The notes beneath the pieces were generated by a model. The model made no database searches and was not told where the DNA came from. It saw only the letters and a list, made by a program, of their open reading frames with translations. Source: Paguma larvata (lineage: Eukaryota; Chordata; Mammalia; Carnivora; Viverridae). From it: DNA of 64,000 nucleotides. Shown in pieces: positions 11,929 to 22,932 of this stretch (position 1 is its first letter; the number at the start of each line of letters is the position of its first letter). The stretch is taken from assembly GCA_030068075.1 (NCBI GenBank), contig CM057826.1, forward strand, positions 112,058,746 to 112,122,745, written 5' to 3'. The position numbers were made by a program, and so were the translations under genes.

Positions 11929-12307
11929 GTGCATGCTGGCCCAGATCTTTGAGCAGTACTTACTTATGTAAGCCAACAAGAGGAGAAGCGTTCAATGCAG
12001 AAGGATCAGCATGTGCAAAGGTGCTGAGGCATGAAAGATCATACTCTTAGTGGAACTGCAGGCTGAACGATATGGCTGGTACATAGGGAAAGACTAGGAG
12101 AAGGCAGTGGTTGGAAGCTGAAGAGTAATGCAGGAGCCTGATCAGCAAAGTCAGTGAACAGCCACTTACGTAACCAGGAGAATAATATGATCAGAATTAC
12201 TGGTTGCAGAAGTTGCTTAGACAGAAGGCAGAAAGATGAAGGTTGGGTTATGACTGGCAGAAAAAACAGACCAGGAAACAGGTTAGGAAGATACTATAAT
12301 GTAGACA

Positions 12308-12512
12308 AGGATTTCTTAACAGCAGCACCATTGAATTTGGGGCACACAGTTCTTAGGGGAAGGGGGGCTGTCCTTTTATTGTAGGATATTTAGCAGCATC
12401 CCTGGCCTCTCCCCACCCCCAGATGTGAGTGGCCAAGTTGTAACAACCAAAACTATCTCCAGACAATATAAAATATGCAGGAAGAAGAAAATTGCCCCTG
12501 GTTGAGAACTGC
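12308..12512 (-). mobile_element. MER20 (hAT-type non-autonomous DNA transposon), minus
   Basis: It contains TAGCAGCATCCCTGGCCTCT and ends GCCCCTGGTTGAGAACTG, the complement of the MER20 end. Its right edge hosts the 5S rRNA insertion. Confidence 0.8.
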
Positions 12513-12631
12513 GTATCTAGACTAGTCTCCAGCTGTACCACGCTGAATACCCCCAATCTCATCTGATCTCGGAAGCTAAGCAGGGTTGGGTCTGGTTACT
12601 ACTTCGATGGGAGAACTGCATATCTAGACTA
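12504..12631. repeat. Target-site duplication pair around the 5S insertion
   Basis: Direct repeats of 21 bp lie at 12504-12524 and 12611-12631, identical except one G/A difference. The left copy overlaps the terminal inverted repeat of a MER20 element (ends GTTGAGAACTG), so the 5S fragment landed exactly at the MER20 edge. Confidence 0.85.
12525..12610 (+). pseudogene. 5S rRNA retropseudogene, 3'-truncated, no poly(A) tail
   Basis: The 86 bases align without gaps to positions 1-86 of vertebrate 5S rRNA, starting GTCT and including the block GATCTCGGAAGCTAAGCAGG (12565-12584), identical to the 5S internal promoter region (A box). Substitutions are concentrated in the first 40 nt. The last third of 5S (rest of box C and the 3' stem) is missing and there is no A-rich tail. 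A 21-bp direct repeat flanks it (12504-12524 and 12611-12631, one mismatch), starting GAGAACTGC. The right copy begins with GAGA, which is also what 5S has at that point. It cannot form a full 5S rRNA and is not a functional gene. Confidence 0.88.
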
Positions 12632-13581
12632 CAATTCCTTATCAGTCCTTCAGCATGATTCTCTTGTGTCTGTGATGAGTCTTTTACTATTGAGAACTCT
12701 GAGGGATCCACTGGAAAGGGAAGACCTCTCCTACATTCACTGCTTTGAAAATTTGGCTCGTGACTTAAGATGTATCCAGGAAACATTTGAGGAACAGTGT
12801 GTAAGGCAGTGTGTTAACACCCAGATGAGCGTTGGAGACAGGGGGTTAGGATGTTCAGAGGAGGGTGGAATACTGGGGATAGGCATCAGAGGGAAAGGCT
12901 GAGGCTGAAGAGGCGTGTTGAACACAAGTAGGCTTTGGTTAGGTGAGAAAGAGAGAGAAGGGTGTTGTGGGCAGTGCGTACAGATTGGGCAAAAGCCTGA
13001 AGTTAGGAAGCTACATGCAACCTTTTTAGAGTCTTAGTAAGAGGTGTCAGTTGGGTGAACAAATATCAAGGAAAGAGGTGAAATAGGGCTGATAGTTCAT
13101 ATCAGGTTGGTCTTTGAAGGTCACAGTTAAAAGTTGATGCTTCCGTGTATTCATCCATTCATTCGTTTGTGCATTCATTCGTTGAGCACCTACTCTGTAC
13201 CCGGAGTCTGGCTCCCGTGGTACCCAGTGTTTCATAAACTTTTCCGCCAAGGCGCACGGCACTCTGGGGGCAGGGTGGGTGCCTGGGTGCCATGGAGGAA
13301 GGGCACCCGGAGACAATGCAAACTCTCCTGTGGGTCCTGGGTGGCCCGGCCCACCAGCACAGACAAAACAGCATGCTCCCCGCCGAGGCCAGAGACCCCC
13401 AGGAAGGTGCCGACCGCAGAAGATTTTATTTGAAGTCTTATTTTTCCATCCTAAAATTTCAAATGAATTTTGCATTTTACTTCCATAAAATGTCTATTTT
13501 CAGTTGAATTTAATAATCACATTTCCACCCCACTCCCAAATTTCAAGAAAATTGATGTTCCCAAAAGATGCAGGTGTTCAT

Positions 13582-13709
13582 GGGGCGCCTGGCTGGCTCA
13601 GTCAGTTTAGCATCTAACTTTGGCTCAGGTCACAATCTCATGGTTCGTGAGTTCAAGTCCCGCGTCAGGCTCAGAGCCTGGAGTCTGCTTCAGATTCTGT
13701 GTCTCTGTC

Positions 13710-13748
<39 letters not shown>

Positions 13749-13810
13749 TCCCTTCCCCAACTCACCCTCTGTCTCTCCTTCAAAAATAAATAAACATAAA
13801 AAAAAAAAGA
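13582..13810 (+). mobile_element. Feliform tRNA-Lys SINE
   Basis: Full-length copy with head GGGGCGCCTGGCTGGCTCAG, body, (TCTG)n/(CT)n tract at about 13713-13748 and an A-rich tail containing AAATAAATAAAC. The duplication GTGTTCAT lies at 13574-13581 and 13811-13818. Confidence 0.93.
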
Positions 13811-14025
13811 GTGTTCATCCTATGGCTTGCCATACTGCCTGCTGCATCCCCCTGTCCTCCCCCTCCCAGATACACATGCATGCCCCAGTTTGAGGAACTC
13901 AGTCCCCAGTTTGTGGAGAGTGATTGGAGACCATCTGGTGGGAGGACAGGGTTATGGAATTTATGTTTCGTGGAAGATGAACACAGTGGTGGTGGGAAGA
14001 AAGGTAGGGGAATTAGAAGATTTTG

Positions 14026-14206
14026 GGGGCGCCTGGGTGGCTCAGTGGATTGAGCATCCGACTTCAACTCAGGTCCTGATCTCACGGTTTGTGGGTCTCA
14101 AGCCCCGCGTCAGGGCTCTGTGCTGACAGCTCAGAGGCTGGAGCCTGCTTCGGATTCTGTGTCTCCCTCTCTCTCTGACTCTCCCCTGCTCACCATCTCT
14201 CTCTCA
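14026..14206 (+). mobile_element. Feliform tRNA-Lys SINE, tail-less
   Basis: Near-consensus head and body (GGCGCCTGGGTGGCTCAGTG, GAGCCTGCTTCGGATTCTGTG) ending in CT-rich sequence without an A tail. It abuts an MIR-like fragment. It is oriented like the copy 215 bp upstream. Confidence 0.9.
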
Positions 14207-14649
14207 GCTGCATTCTGACATTCAGTTACTGGTGACCTCGGGCAAGCTGTCTAATCCCTCCGAGTCCCCGTTTCCTCATTTGAAAAGTAGGTATAATCAG
14301 GACAGCCTCCTTGAGCTGGTTGTTTACAAGAAGTAAATACCATCCTGTGTGTCAGAACCTGGCCTCTGCCAGGCACACAGGAGGCAGTAAATGCCACCAG
14401 CAGTTACCACACAGATGCCTCCTGAGTCCCCTCGTTCCAGGCCTGCAGCTGCACACTGCTAAGACCCCAACCCCTTTTCCAGATATAGGAAGCCCCATTG
14501 TTCATTTATTTAATTAGTTTTGATTGAGCACATACCTAGCTATGGTTGAGCACATAATTAGTTTTGGTTGAGCATACAGGTGCTTTACCAGATTGGGCAC
14601 ATAATAGTGAGTGAAACCATTCCTGGTTTCCTCCCTCTTAGAGATTAGT

Positions 14650-14743
14650 GTCTTTGTTAGTCATAGATAGAACCAATAGGAAATAGGTAGGTAGGTAGGT
14701 AGGTAGGTAGATAGGTCAATAGGTAAGTAGGTAGATAGGTAGG

Positions 14744-14783
<40 letters not shown>

Positions 14784-15298
14784 CTCATATACACATATAC
14801 ATGGGTATGTATGAGAGATTTATTTTAAATACTTGGCTCATAGGATTTTGGTGGATGACAAGTCCCAAGATCCACAGTGGTACTGCAGGGAACCCACAAG
14901 AGCCGGCGATGTATTTCCAGTCCAGGTCCAAAGACCTAAGACCCAGGAGAGCTGATGGTGTAGTTTTAGTCCTAAGGCCAGCAAGCTCGTGACCCAGGAA
15001 GAGCCAGTGTTTTCACTTAGAGAGTGAAGCCAGGAAAACATGAACATCCCAGCTCAAAGGAGTGAGGTGGAAGAATTCTCTCTTATTTGGGGAGGGCCAG
15101 GCTTTTGTTCTATTCAGACCTTCAACTGATTGGACGGGGCTCACCCACATTAGGGAGGGCAATCTACTTCACTCAGTCTATCCATTCAAATGCTCATGTC
15201 ATCCGAAAACACTTTTCACAGAAACACCTAGAAGAACGTTTGACCAAATACCTGGGCACGTTGTGGCCCAGTCAAGTTGATTCATAAAATTAACCTTG
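14650..15298 (+). repeat. Old interspersed element containing a GATA/GGTA microsatellite
   Basis: Left text TTAGTCATAGATAGAACCAA, then a compound microsatellite (14684-14781) and a body with CTTCAACTGATTGGACGGGG and TTGACCAAATACCTGGGCAC. It ends ATAAAATTAACC. Same family plan as 2416-2890; name not assigned. Confidence 0.6.
14684..14781. repeat. Compound (AGGT)n-(AGAT)n microsatellite
   Basis: AGGT units from 14684, an interrupted middle, then an AGAT run to 14781. The ~9 uninterrupted AGAT units at the end make it a likely variable tetranucleotide marker. Confidence 0.95.
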
Positions 15299-15631
15299 GT
15301 GCAAAGGGAGAAAGATCCAGTCATCAGAGAATTGCAGAGACCTAACAGTGCACCTGTAATTAGCCGTATGAAAGAAAGGCACATGGTGCTATGACAGAAT
15401 GGGACTGTTCCCCAGGCAGGGACCTCCGAGCTGTGACCTGACAGCTGAGAAGTCTCCTGCGAGACAACAGGGAAGGGTCACGGGGCCCACAGAAGCAGGA
15501 GGCCTGGCAAGCTGCACCATCAGGCACTGCTCCCTGCAGCCCGGGTCACATAGCCCCAGAGCCCGAGGAGAGTCCCTGGGGAGGCCCAGGAGCTAGCAAG
15601 TGGCCCAAAGGCCTCTGCCACAGCCCCGCCT

Positions 15632-15660
15632 CCCCACCCCACCCCACCCCCGCCCCCGCC
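15632..15660 (-). other. C-rich tract (G-quadruplex/i-motif type)
   Basis: Runs of four C at 15632-15635, 15637-15640, 15642-15645 and 15647-15650 with single-A spacers, then GCCCCCGCC. The minus strand has the G-runs. It directly borders a repeat-free block. Confidence 0.65.
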
Positions 15661-16100
15661 TGATGCTCCAGGTGCCCTGAATTGCCAGCACCAGCCTCCT
15701 AATCTAATTAAGAAGCGAACAAAATTCATTTTCCTGACTCGTCCAAAGTGCCGGCCTTCTTCAGCGCGCATCTCCCTTTGTTCGGCTGCTGCAAGCGGCC
15801 ACCCGGGCCCCTGCCGGCTGGGAGAACGAGCTCAATCTGACCTCTCGCCTGACATTTCATATTGATTTTCTCCATCCTCCTCAAACGCCAGCCTTCAGTC
15901 GACGACGGCGCAGCCAAGGTGTGTGAACAGAATTGAGACAGTTCATCAGAGTTCAAAATGAAAAGCAACATTCGCTTTCAGAGATGAGCTCTGAGAAGGA
16001 GGGTATTTAATAACCGTCCGCATTTAATCAAAATGCCGAGGAGATTCGTGTTATCAGAGCTGCATATATTAATTTCCATATGTCTCTCACTCTGCATACT
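15661..16100. promoter_or_regulatory. Candidate conserved intronic regulatory element
   Basis: About 440 bp without any recognisable repeat, with retained CpGs (e.g. around 15750-15800 and 15899-15912) beside AT-rich homeobox-type motifs: TAATTA at 15705-15710, CCTTTGTT (Sox-like) at 15775-15782, and ATTAATTT near 16069. Function is inference from composition and motif density, not from comparison. Confidence 0.4.
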
Positions 16101-16439
16101 CAGCAGGGGTTGGAAGGGATGATTCTCTCCCTCATCTCTTTCTTTTTTTTTTTTCCTATCCCTTCTGGCGGTAGTAACAAAGGTTGTGTTTGCAGTTTGA
16201 GATTTTAATGCCTGAAACAATAGGGTGCTGATGGCAGCAGCCATAGGCTGGGCTGAACTACGCTTTTCCTTTTCACTGCATGACTGTTGGCAGTTGGGTG
16301 AAGAAACTGGCCAGGTATGGTGAATGACAACCTCGGAGATGAAGGAGCGATTACATCTGAACTCCTGTCCAGTGCACTGTGTGAAATCTGGTCGCTGCTC
16401 ACCTCTCTAACCTCAGCTCCCCAGAGTCTGGCTACGTGG

Positions 16440-16785
16440 ACCTGCCTTTAGGTCACATGGGCCCAGACCCTTCCTGCCTCAGGACCTTTGCACAGGCTAT
16501 TCCTGCCTGGAATGCTCTCCCACCATGTTCCCACTTGTGTGCACTGTTCTCATTTTTTAGGTCTCTAGGAAAACATCACCTCCTCAGAGAAAACTTCTGT
16601 TTACCCCCATTTGCACCCTGTTTTACTTCTTTATTTTTTCATAGCATTCATCTATAGATGTTTGATTTTCTGTTTCTGCACCCCCCTCCCAACTAGATGT
16701 AAATCTCCCTGAGGGCAGGGACTTTTATCTTTCCAACCACGGAATTACCAATACTCAGCATAGTGCCTGGTTTACAAGTAGGGCT
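16440..16785 (+). mobile_element. LINE-2 (L2) 3' end
   Basis: CAGGACCTTTGCACAGGCTA, TGGAATGCTCTCCC, AAAACATCACCTCCTCAGAG and CTGAGGGCAGGGACTTTTAT are classic L2 landmarks. It is one of the best-preserved L2 ends in the window. Confidence 0.85.
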
Positions 16786-16864
16786 TCACTGGACATGTGC
16801 GGTGGAAAGGCAGGCAGATGGGAAAAGAGGGCAAAAGGGTGTTTTTCGCTTACTGGAGTCCCTG

Positions 16865-17205
16865 CAGCAGAACCCTACACCCTGGGTGGCTTCAACTACA
16901 AAACCTAATTACCTCACGGTTTGGGCACCAGATTTCCTAGATCAGAGCGTTCACAGAGTTCGCTGCTTCTGAGTGCTGGGCAGAAAGGATCTGTTCTAGG
17001 CCTTTCTCCCCGGCTTACTGATGACTCTCTTCTCCCTGTTTCCTCACATCTCGTTCCCTCGCACGCGTCTGTGTCCAAAACTCCCCCTCTCCTAAGGACA
17101 CCAGGCATATTGGATGAGGGTCCACCCTACTGACCTCGTTTTAATCACCCCTGTAAAGACCCTGCCTCCAAATACAGTCACATACTGAGGTGCTAGCGGT
17201 TAGGG
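16865..17205 (-). mobile_element. MLT1-type LTR fragment (minus)
   Basis: Landmarks AAGGACACCAGGCATATTGG, AGACCCTGCCTCCAAATAC and GGTGGCTTCAACTACAAAA are present. It lies directly after an L2 3' end. Confidence 0.7.
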
Positions 17206-17748
17206 CAGCGAGGTAACTGAAGACATGAAAATACTCAAGCGCCCAAGCCCCGGCACCTACAGGTTCAGGCGTGGACCCCAGGCTCGCTGGCTGCCAGCAA
17301 GACGAGCAGCAGGTGAGGTCCTCAGACGGACGTGGAGAAAGGGGTCCCCTGAAGGGCCACAGAGCTGAACGTGCCCACCACTGTGGACACAGTTAAAGGT
17401 GAAACAGGTGGGAGGAGGTTCCATTAAACGTTAAGGCAGACCGCAGCAGCAGACCGGCCGCGGGTGAAGCACTGTGAACAGAGCAGGTGTAGACAGAGAC
17501 TGGCGGGCCTGTGGACAGGGGTGAGGTCAGGATGTGAAATGCAGGCAGCTTTCCTATTTTCCAGGTTCCCCCCCCTCCCCCCAGGTTGTATTTTTACTTC
17601 TATAATTTGACATCCATGGATAACAGGAGAGCCCCGCTGCGTGCCTTAGCTCCAGGCTGGAAACATAGGATTCCATCCACACACACACCCTTTGATGGCA
17701 CCTGTCTTAGGTCCTGGGATGGGCGAGGCAGTGCCGAGTCCAGCATGA

Positions 17749-18090
17749 TGTTGCTTGTCTTCATCCACTTAAGTTGCTATGATAGAATACTTAGATGGGG
17801 TGGCTTAAACAGCCAACGTTTATTTCTCTCAGTTTTGAAGGCTGGGAAATCCAAGATCAAGGCCCAGGAGATTCAGTGTCTGGTGGGGACCTACCTCCTG
17901 GTTCAGAGGTATTGTCTTGCCGTGTGCTCACATGGCAAGAGGGGGGAGGGAGCTCTCTGTGGGCTCTCTTTTATAAGGGCACTAATGCCATTTGTGAGGG
18001 CTCCACTTGAAAATAGTATCACACTAGGGATGAGGATTCAACATGTGAATTTGGTGGTGGGGGGGGGACCCAAACATTCAGTCCACAGCA
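17749..18090 (-). mobile_element. MLT1-type solo LTR (minus)
   Basis: Plus-strand text CCAAGATCAAGGCCCAGGAG, TTTTATAAGGGCACTAATGC and ACATTCAGTCCACAGCA at the right end fits an MLT1A/B-like LTR in reverse. An open frame across it (17586-18149) is incidental. Confidence 0.78.
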
Positions 18091-18219
18091 TTCCCCGTGA
18101 GCACAGCACAGAACAGTTTTACTTTGTTTCTTCCCTTTATCCAGACTAAACTGACAGTCGTGAATGATTTCAGAGACAGGGCAACATAGAGGAGAGAAGT
18201 CGATATGGTGTCCCCCATT

Positions 18220-18745
18220 GGGTCCATGGTTAACTGGGTGACCTGAAACAGGTTACTTAACCTCTTTGTGCCTCAGTTCCCTTGTCTATAAAATAGAACC
18301 AGTGAGAGTGCATACTTTATGGGGCGCTTGGGCGGATGAGATGAGAGAACACCATGACGCCTCAGAACAGCGCCCAGCCCATACAAGCTCCACCTCAGAC
18401 ATGGTTGGGATGATGGTGCCAGCCTGCTTCCCTCCCACGCGTGTCTTTTATGAGTGGGAACAGGAGCAGCAGCAGCAACAGTTGTAGATGTGGTAACGTC
18501 AGCAGCCATTATCACAGCTAATTTCTGTGACATTTTATGACATCCACAAAGTAAGCCAAGCTGTGAGTGCATCCAATCCTGCTGACAGCCTTGTGAGGTG
18601 CATACCATCATTAGTTACATGTTGCAGATGAGGAAGAGGGGAAATGATACTCTGATGCCCACCACATATTCTTTTTGTGACAGAGAACACCAAACGTTCC
18701 TCAGCGACAGAGCTGGGGTTTGATCCATACTTGTGCTCCTTAACC
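18220..18745. mobile_element. Two MIR copies in opposite orientation
   Basis: A plus copy (18220-18480: TTACTTAACCTCTTTGTGCC, TCTATAAAATAG) is followed by a minus copy (18500-18745: CAGATGAGGAAGAG, GAGCTGGGGTTTGATCC). Confidence 0.65.
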
Positions 18746-19254
18746 AGGATACCAGAAATCTCTTATTCCACTAAGAGTTAGTCAACACCTACTCATTCCT
18801 GCCTTCACAGAGCTTACAGTAGCAGGGAGTGGGGAGAGAAAATTCATGCCATTGTACACATGAACGAGTAATTTCACATAGTGATGAAAGCTGTCAGATT
18901 AAACAGGGTTAAAGAATACTTGGGTGGGGGTGTTTACATAGCGGGGTGAGGCAAAGCCTTTGAACCTAAGTTTGAATTGTCAAAAGCAGAGATAACATCT
19001 AAGAATGAAGGTCTTCACACAGGAACAACGATGTGTGTTCAAAGGATAGAAGAAAGTCTTCTATTGTGGATAGAGGCTGCTGGGGTGAGCACAGACTGGA
19101 GGATGAGGCAGAAAAGGTAAATGGGGGCCAGAGAAGGTAGTGTTGCAGAGCAGGCAAAACAGCTGGATCCCATTTAAAATAAGGCAGAAGCTAGTAGACG
19201 GTTTTAGGCAGAAAAGTGGCTAGTTCTCTGTTGATGGCCTTAAAAGAGTTCTCA

Positions 19255-19376
19255 GGATGCCTGGGTGGCTCCGTTGGTTCAGCGTCCAACTGTTGATTTC
19301 ATCTCAGGTCATGATCCCTGAGTAGTGGGATTGAGTCCTATGTTGGGCTCCCTGCTAAATTTGGAGCCTCTTTGGG

Positions 19377-19429
<53 letters not shown>

Positions 19430-19441
19430 AGAGAAAAAAAA
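19255..19441 (+). mobile_element. Feliform tRNA-type SINE with long (TC)n
   Basis: Head GATGCCTGGGTGGCTCCGTT, then GGTCATGATCC, a 47-bp pure TC tract (19380-19426) and an A-rich tail. It is inserted into an older dispersed repeat that continues on both sides. Confidence 0.88.
19380..19426. repeat. (TC)23 microsatellite
   Basis: This is an uninterrupted TC repeat within the SINE CT tract, likely length-variable. Confidence 0.95.
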
Positions 19442-20819
19442 AGAATTATCAGAAGAAAAGAGGGTGGCAAGCCTGCAAGCAGAAAGACCAATTAGCAGAC
19501 TCTTGCCTCAGTCTGGAGAAGAAATGATAGTGACTCTGACCAGGGCGGGGGCAGTGAAGAGAGGTGGTAAGTGAACAGATTCAGAATCTCCTGAGGAGAC
19601 TGGGCTCAGCAGACCTGCTGAGAGGCCGCCAGTGCAAAGGTATAGAAAGAGATGACGGTAAGATAACTTGTAGGTTTTGGTCTTGAGTAACTGAGGGCAC
19701 AGTGGTGATGTACAGTGAGATGAAGAGACTGAGGAAGGAACAGGTCGATATGGAAAAACCAAGTGTTCTCTTTCGGATGTGCCAGATTGAGAGGTCTCTT
19801 GCCGGGGTCCTTGTTCCGGCGAATCTAGGGGTCCACGAAGGATGGATGGTCAGGTGAAAGGAAGTGAGAGAGCCACGAGAGAGATGGAGTCTGATGACCA
19901 AGCAGGCAGCCCTGGCAATTCTGGCATCTCTTCCCTGCTGGTCTCAGTGTCTTTATTTTTAAAGGTAGCAAATGACATTGCATCAGTGACAAGGCATTCT
20001 TTACAACATACATTGTTGCCTCAAGACCTATGTTAGTCATCTATAGGTAGATTAGGAGTCATTCTATCCATAATCGTAAGGGCTCATGTCTATCTACTCT
20101 TTTATCGTAGCTTTTGCAAGAGTATTTTGTTATTGCCTTTTTATTATAAGGGAGTGTGGGGATGAGAATTACAAAAGGATTTGTGAAATGTTAACCTCAG
20201 GAAGGTACTCAATATTTGTTGTTGATCAGTGAAGATATGTGTAGCTACTTTATCTATAAACAGTGCTTCTAACTTTTGGGCTAGGCTAACCTCCGGGGAA
20301 GGTCCTAGGTTTCTTTACAGTCTTTCCTATCAGACAAATACTGAGAGGAACTTTACAGAGATGTGCCTTGAGGTTTTATGGTGGGGCTGAAGGGATGAGT
20401 AACACAACGTGATACCTGCAGGGAAAATCTAATTTGGCTCAAGGAGTCTTGGGGCCTAATGTCTGCTAATTTCTAGCCAACTCATAACTGCTATTCTATA
20501 TGATCAATTTGTGTAACCCTATCCCCAAGAGGCAACTTTGAGGTTACTTCTGGCCAGGTCACTCTCATTCAGATTTCATCCATCAAGACATCACACTCCA
20601 GGTCCCCTTTTCCATTTTCCATATGCCATAAAAGCAAAGAACATTGTATCCCTTGGGCCAATGAGAGCATTCAAGAAATCCAGGCCTGAAAGATTATTTA
20701 GAAGGAGGTAAGACTAGGCGCCAGTTTGGCTGGCGGGAGCTTTGCTTCAACCTTTCCCACACAGGGAGGGGCTCAACCTGTGAGCCCCAAACAGCTCCCA
20801 ACAGTCTCTGACCTGCCCG

Positions 20820-21160
20820 CTTAGGGAAGTCTGAAGCAAATGGACACTTGAGTCTGGAAGTCAGAAGAGAGGTCTGGGGTGAAGGTAGAATTTAGGAGTC
20901 ATGAGCTGTTAGGATATTTAAAGTCATGAGTCGGGGCAAAGTTGCTTAGGGGAGAGGGTGTAAATGGGGAGGAGTGGACAGTATAGGATGGAGGCACACC
21001 AACATTGACCGGTGGGGTGGGGGGAGGAGGCAGTCTTTTACAAGAGGCTGAGTATGAGCTGCCAGGGAGGTAAGAAGGAAATGGGATAGGGGAGTGAGTA
21101 GTAGGGGAGAGCAAAGCGTGGGGAGGAGTGGTGTATAAACCAAGAGAAGAGAGAAGGCAG
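20820..21160. repeat. Old dispersed repeat copy (3' part)
   Basis: ACACTTGAGTCTGGAAGTCA, TTTAGGAGTCATGAGCTGTT and GATATTTAAAGTCATGAG fit the late part of the unnamed family. Confidence 0.5.
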
Positions 21161-21959
21161 GGGTGAGGAGCCAGGGTCCCTGTCTGTAGCAATGATGGGC
21201 AGCCCCAGTACCCTGGCACTGGTTCCACCAGCGAGTCCGCTGCCCACCGTTATTCTATTCCAGGAACAAGACCCTTCTGCACTGGCAAATCTGCAGCTTG
21301 AGATTTGGCCACCGACATTCCCTCCTTCACATGAACCAAGGCAGGCAGGCTGTCTGGGGACTGTGGGCATCAACCCTGCAGTGCGCTTACATCTGTATCA
21401 TGGGGCTGGTGTGAAGATAATCTGATTCTCTCACATTGTAGGGGAATGATACAAGTACTTTAGGCCATAAAGTCTGAGATGTTTTAGTGAATAGTGTAGT
21501 CACTGGGAAAATCACCTGAGTTCCATTGCAAATGGGGTACAGTTTGATGCCCAACCTAAAAATCCAAATCAGAAATTCCATTTTCTTCCAAAAGTGTGTA
21601 TAGTAGAGAGTGGATGGCTATTCTTTTTGAATGCTTCAGTATCTTGTTTAAGTCTCACAACAACCCATGAAGATTGGAATTGGTAATTCTAATTTATAGA
21701 TGAGGCACAGAGAGGTGAAGACACTGGCCCCATATCAGAATGAAAGAGCCAACATTTGAACGCAGGTCTGTCTGCTTCAAAGAGAATAATTGATTCTTTT
21801 CCTTCTTCTCCTGGATGTTTGGCAGCTGGAGAAGGAGCATGATATTTTGCTAATATTCAGGATTATTTCATAGGACCCCATTTTATATATCCCCATCGAC
21901 TGGATCCCCCAGCCTAACCATTTCCAGTTGCAGAACTAACTGTGCCCTTGTAGAGAACG

Positions 21960-22560
21960 TGAAATCCACTGTCTGATTATTTACCTTCATCGACAAACTT
22001 AATTGCCGAGTCCTGCTTCTCTAGACCACTAGATCCCTTAATAAAGCTAAGGTTCAATCTCCATCGCAGCTGCAATGAATCTTAAAATCTCTGAGGTTTG
22101 ACACAACTTCCAAAAGGGGCCGGTGTTGACTGGAGACATAATTAACAGTATTTATTCTAGGAAGGGTTAAGTTTAAAAATACAAGGCCCTTGATTAAAAG
22201 GCTTTTGCCTGATGACAGGATTACAAACACACAGATACCACACCCTTCTTGGGAAAAGCTAGAGACTTGCTGCAAGGAGTAGAATTCACTAAAACCAGTC
22301 CTCCCCCTGCCCCAATCCAGTGTCTACTGTATTCAAGCTTAGTAGCCATCAGCAACAGAGCAAGCAAGACCCAAGCAAGCCACAGAGTAAAAATAGAATC
22401 CCTTCCCCCATCCTCATTTCCATTTTTGATTAATTTAACCAGTTCTGTCAATTAGTCATCCTGGAGACTCCAGTTGAGTGGATTTTCCTAAGAACTGGAA
22501 GGCTTATTAATTTTGGAGGCAAGTGTTATTCATTAGCAATTGATACCTTCCCAGACTCTG
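21960..22560. promoter_or_regulatory. Candidate conserved intronic block rich in homeobox-type motifs
   Basis: No repeat recognised. TTAATTG, ATAATTAA, TTGATTAAAAGG, TTGATTAATTTAA and CAATTAG sequences occur in 600 bp. Regulatory function is inferred. Confidence 0.35.
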
Positions 22561-22932
22561 CCCTCTCCCCACTTAGGGGTCTTGGGTAAGAAGGCAGTGA
22601 AGCCAAACCTGGCTGAGGCACATGGCTGCAGCCCCAGAGACACAGAACAGGAAAGGCTGGCCATGATGTCCTAGGTGGCCCTGACTGCTTTGGGCTTGGG
22701 ACGTCTCAAAGCCAACTTGCCTGTCCTCCTCATCCAAGACAAGCCATCACTGGCAAAGCAGTCCCAGGCACTGGGTAAGCACGCTGCATTCAAGGTTCAG
22801 GAAAACCTTACTCAAGAGAATGCCTGGGAAAATTTTTCCCTCAGGAGAGGCATCGGCCCAGGCAGGATAGGTCTTATGGTAGCCTGTCCCTTCTCACCAC
22901 AGATGATATCAGAAAGTTCAGCTCTTCCTCTG

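Larger units (their letters stand above)
18780..19780. repeat. Old dispersed repeat split by a feliform SINE
   Basis: Shares CAGAGCTTACAGTAGCAGGG, AACAACGATGTGTGTTCAAA and later GGTTTTGGTCTTGAGTAACT with the unnamed family. The SINE at 19255-19441 is inserted in it. Confidence 0.5.

Noticed and set aside
12525..12610. Functional 5S rRNA gene
   Set aside because: Only nucleotides 1-86 are present, with many changes in the first 40, the rest of box C and the 3' stem missing, and retroposition marks around it.
13582..13660. tRNA-like sequences at SINE heads as real tRNA genes
   Set aside because: They carry A- and B-box-like motifs, but the tRNA fold is decayed and they are followed by SINE bodies with CT tracts and A tails, flanked by target duplications.
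17586..18149. 187-codon open frame on the plus strand
   Set aside because: It runs across an MLT1 LTR in reverse (17749-18090) and has no family motif. The open length comes from the repeat's composition.
18458..18483. CAG-rich stretch as the SCA12 repeat of PPP2R2B
   Set aside because: The disease-associated CAG tract lies near the 5' end of the gene, outside this window. This is a short, impure AGC run in an intron.
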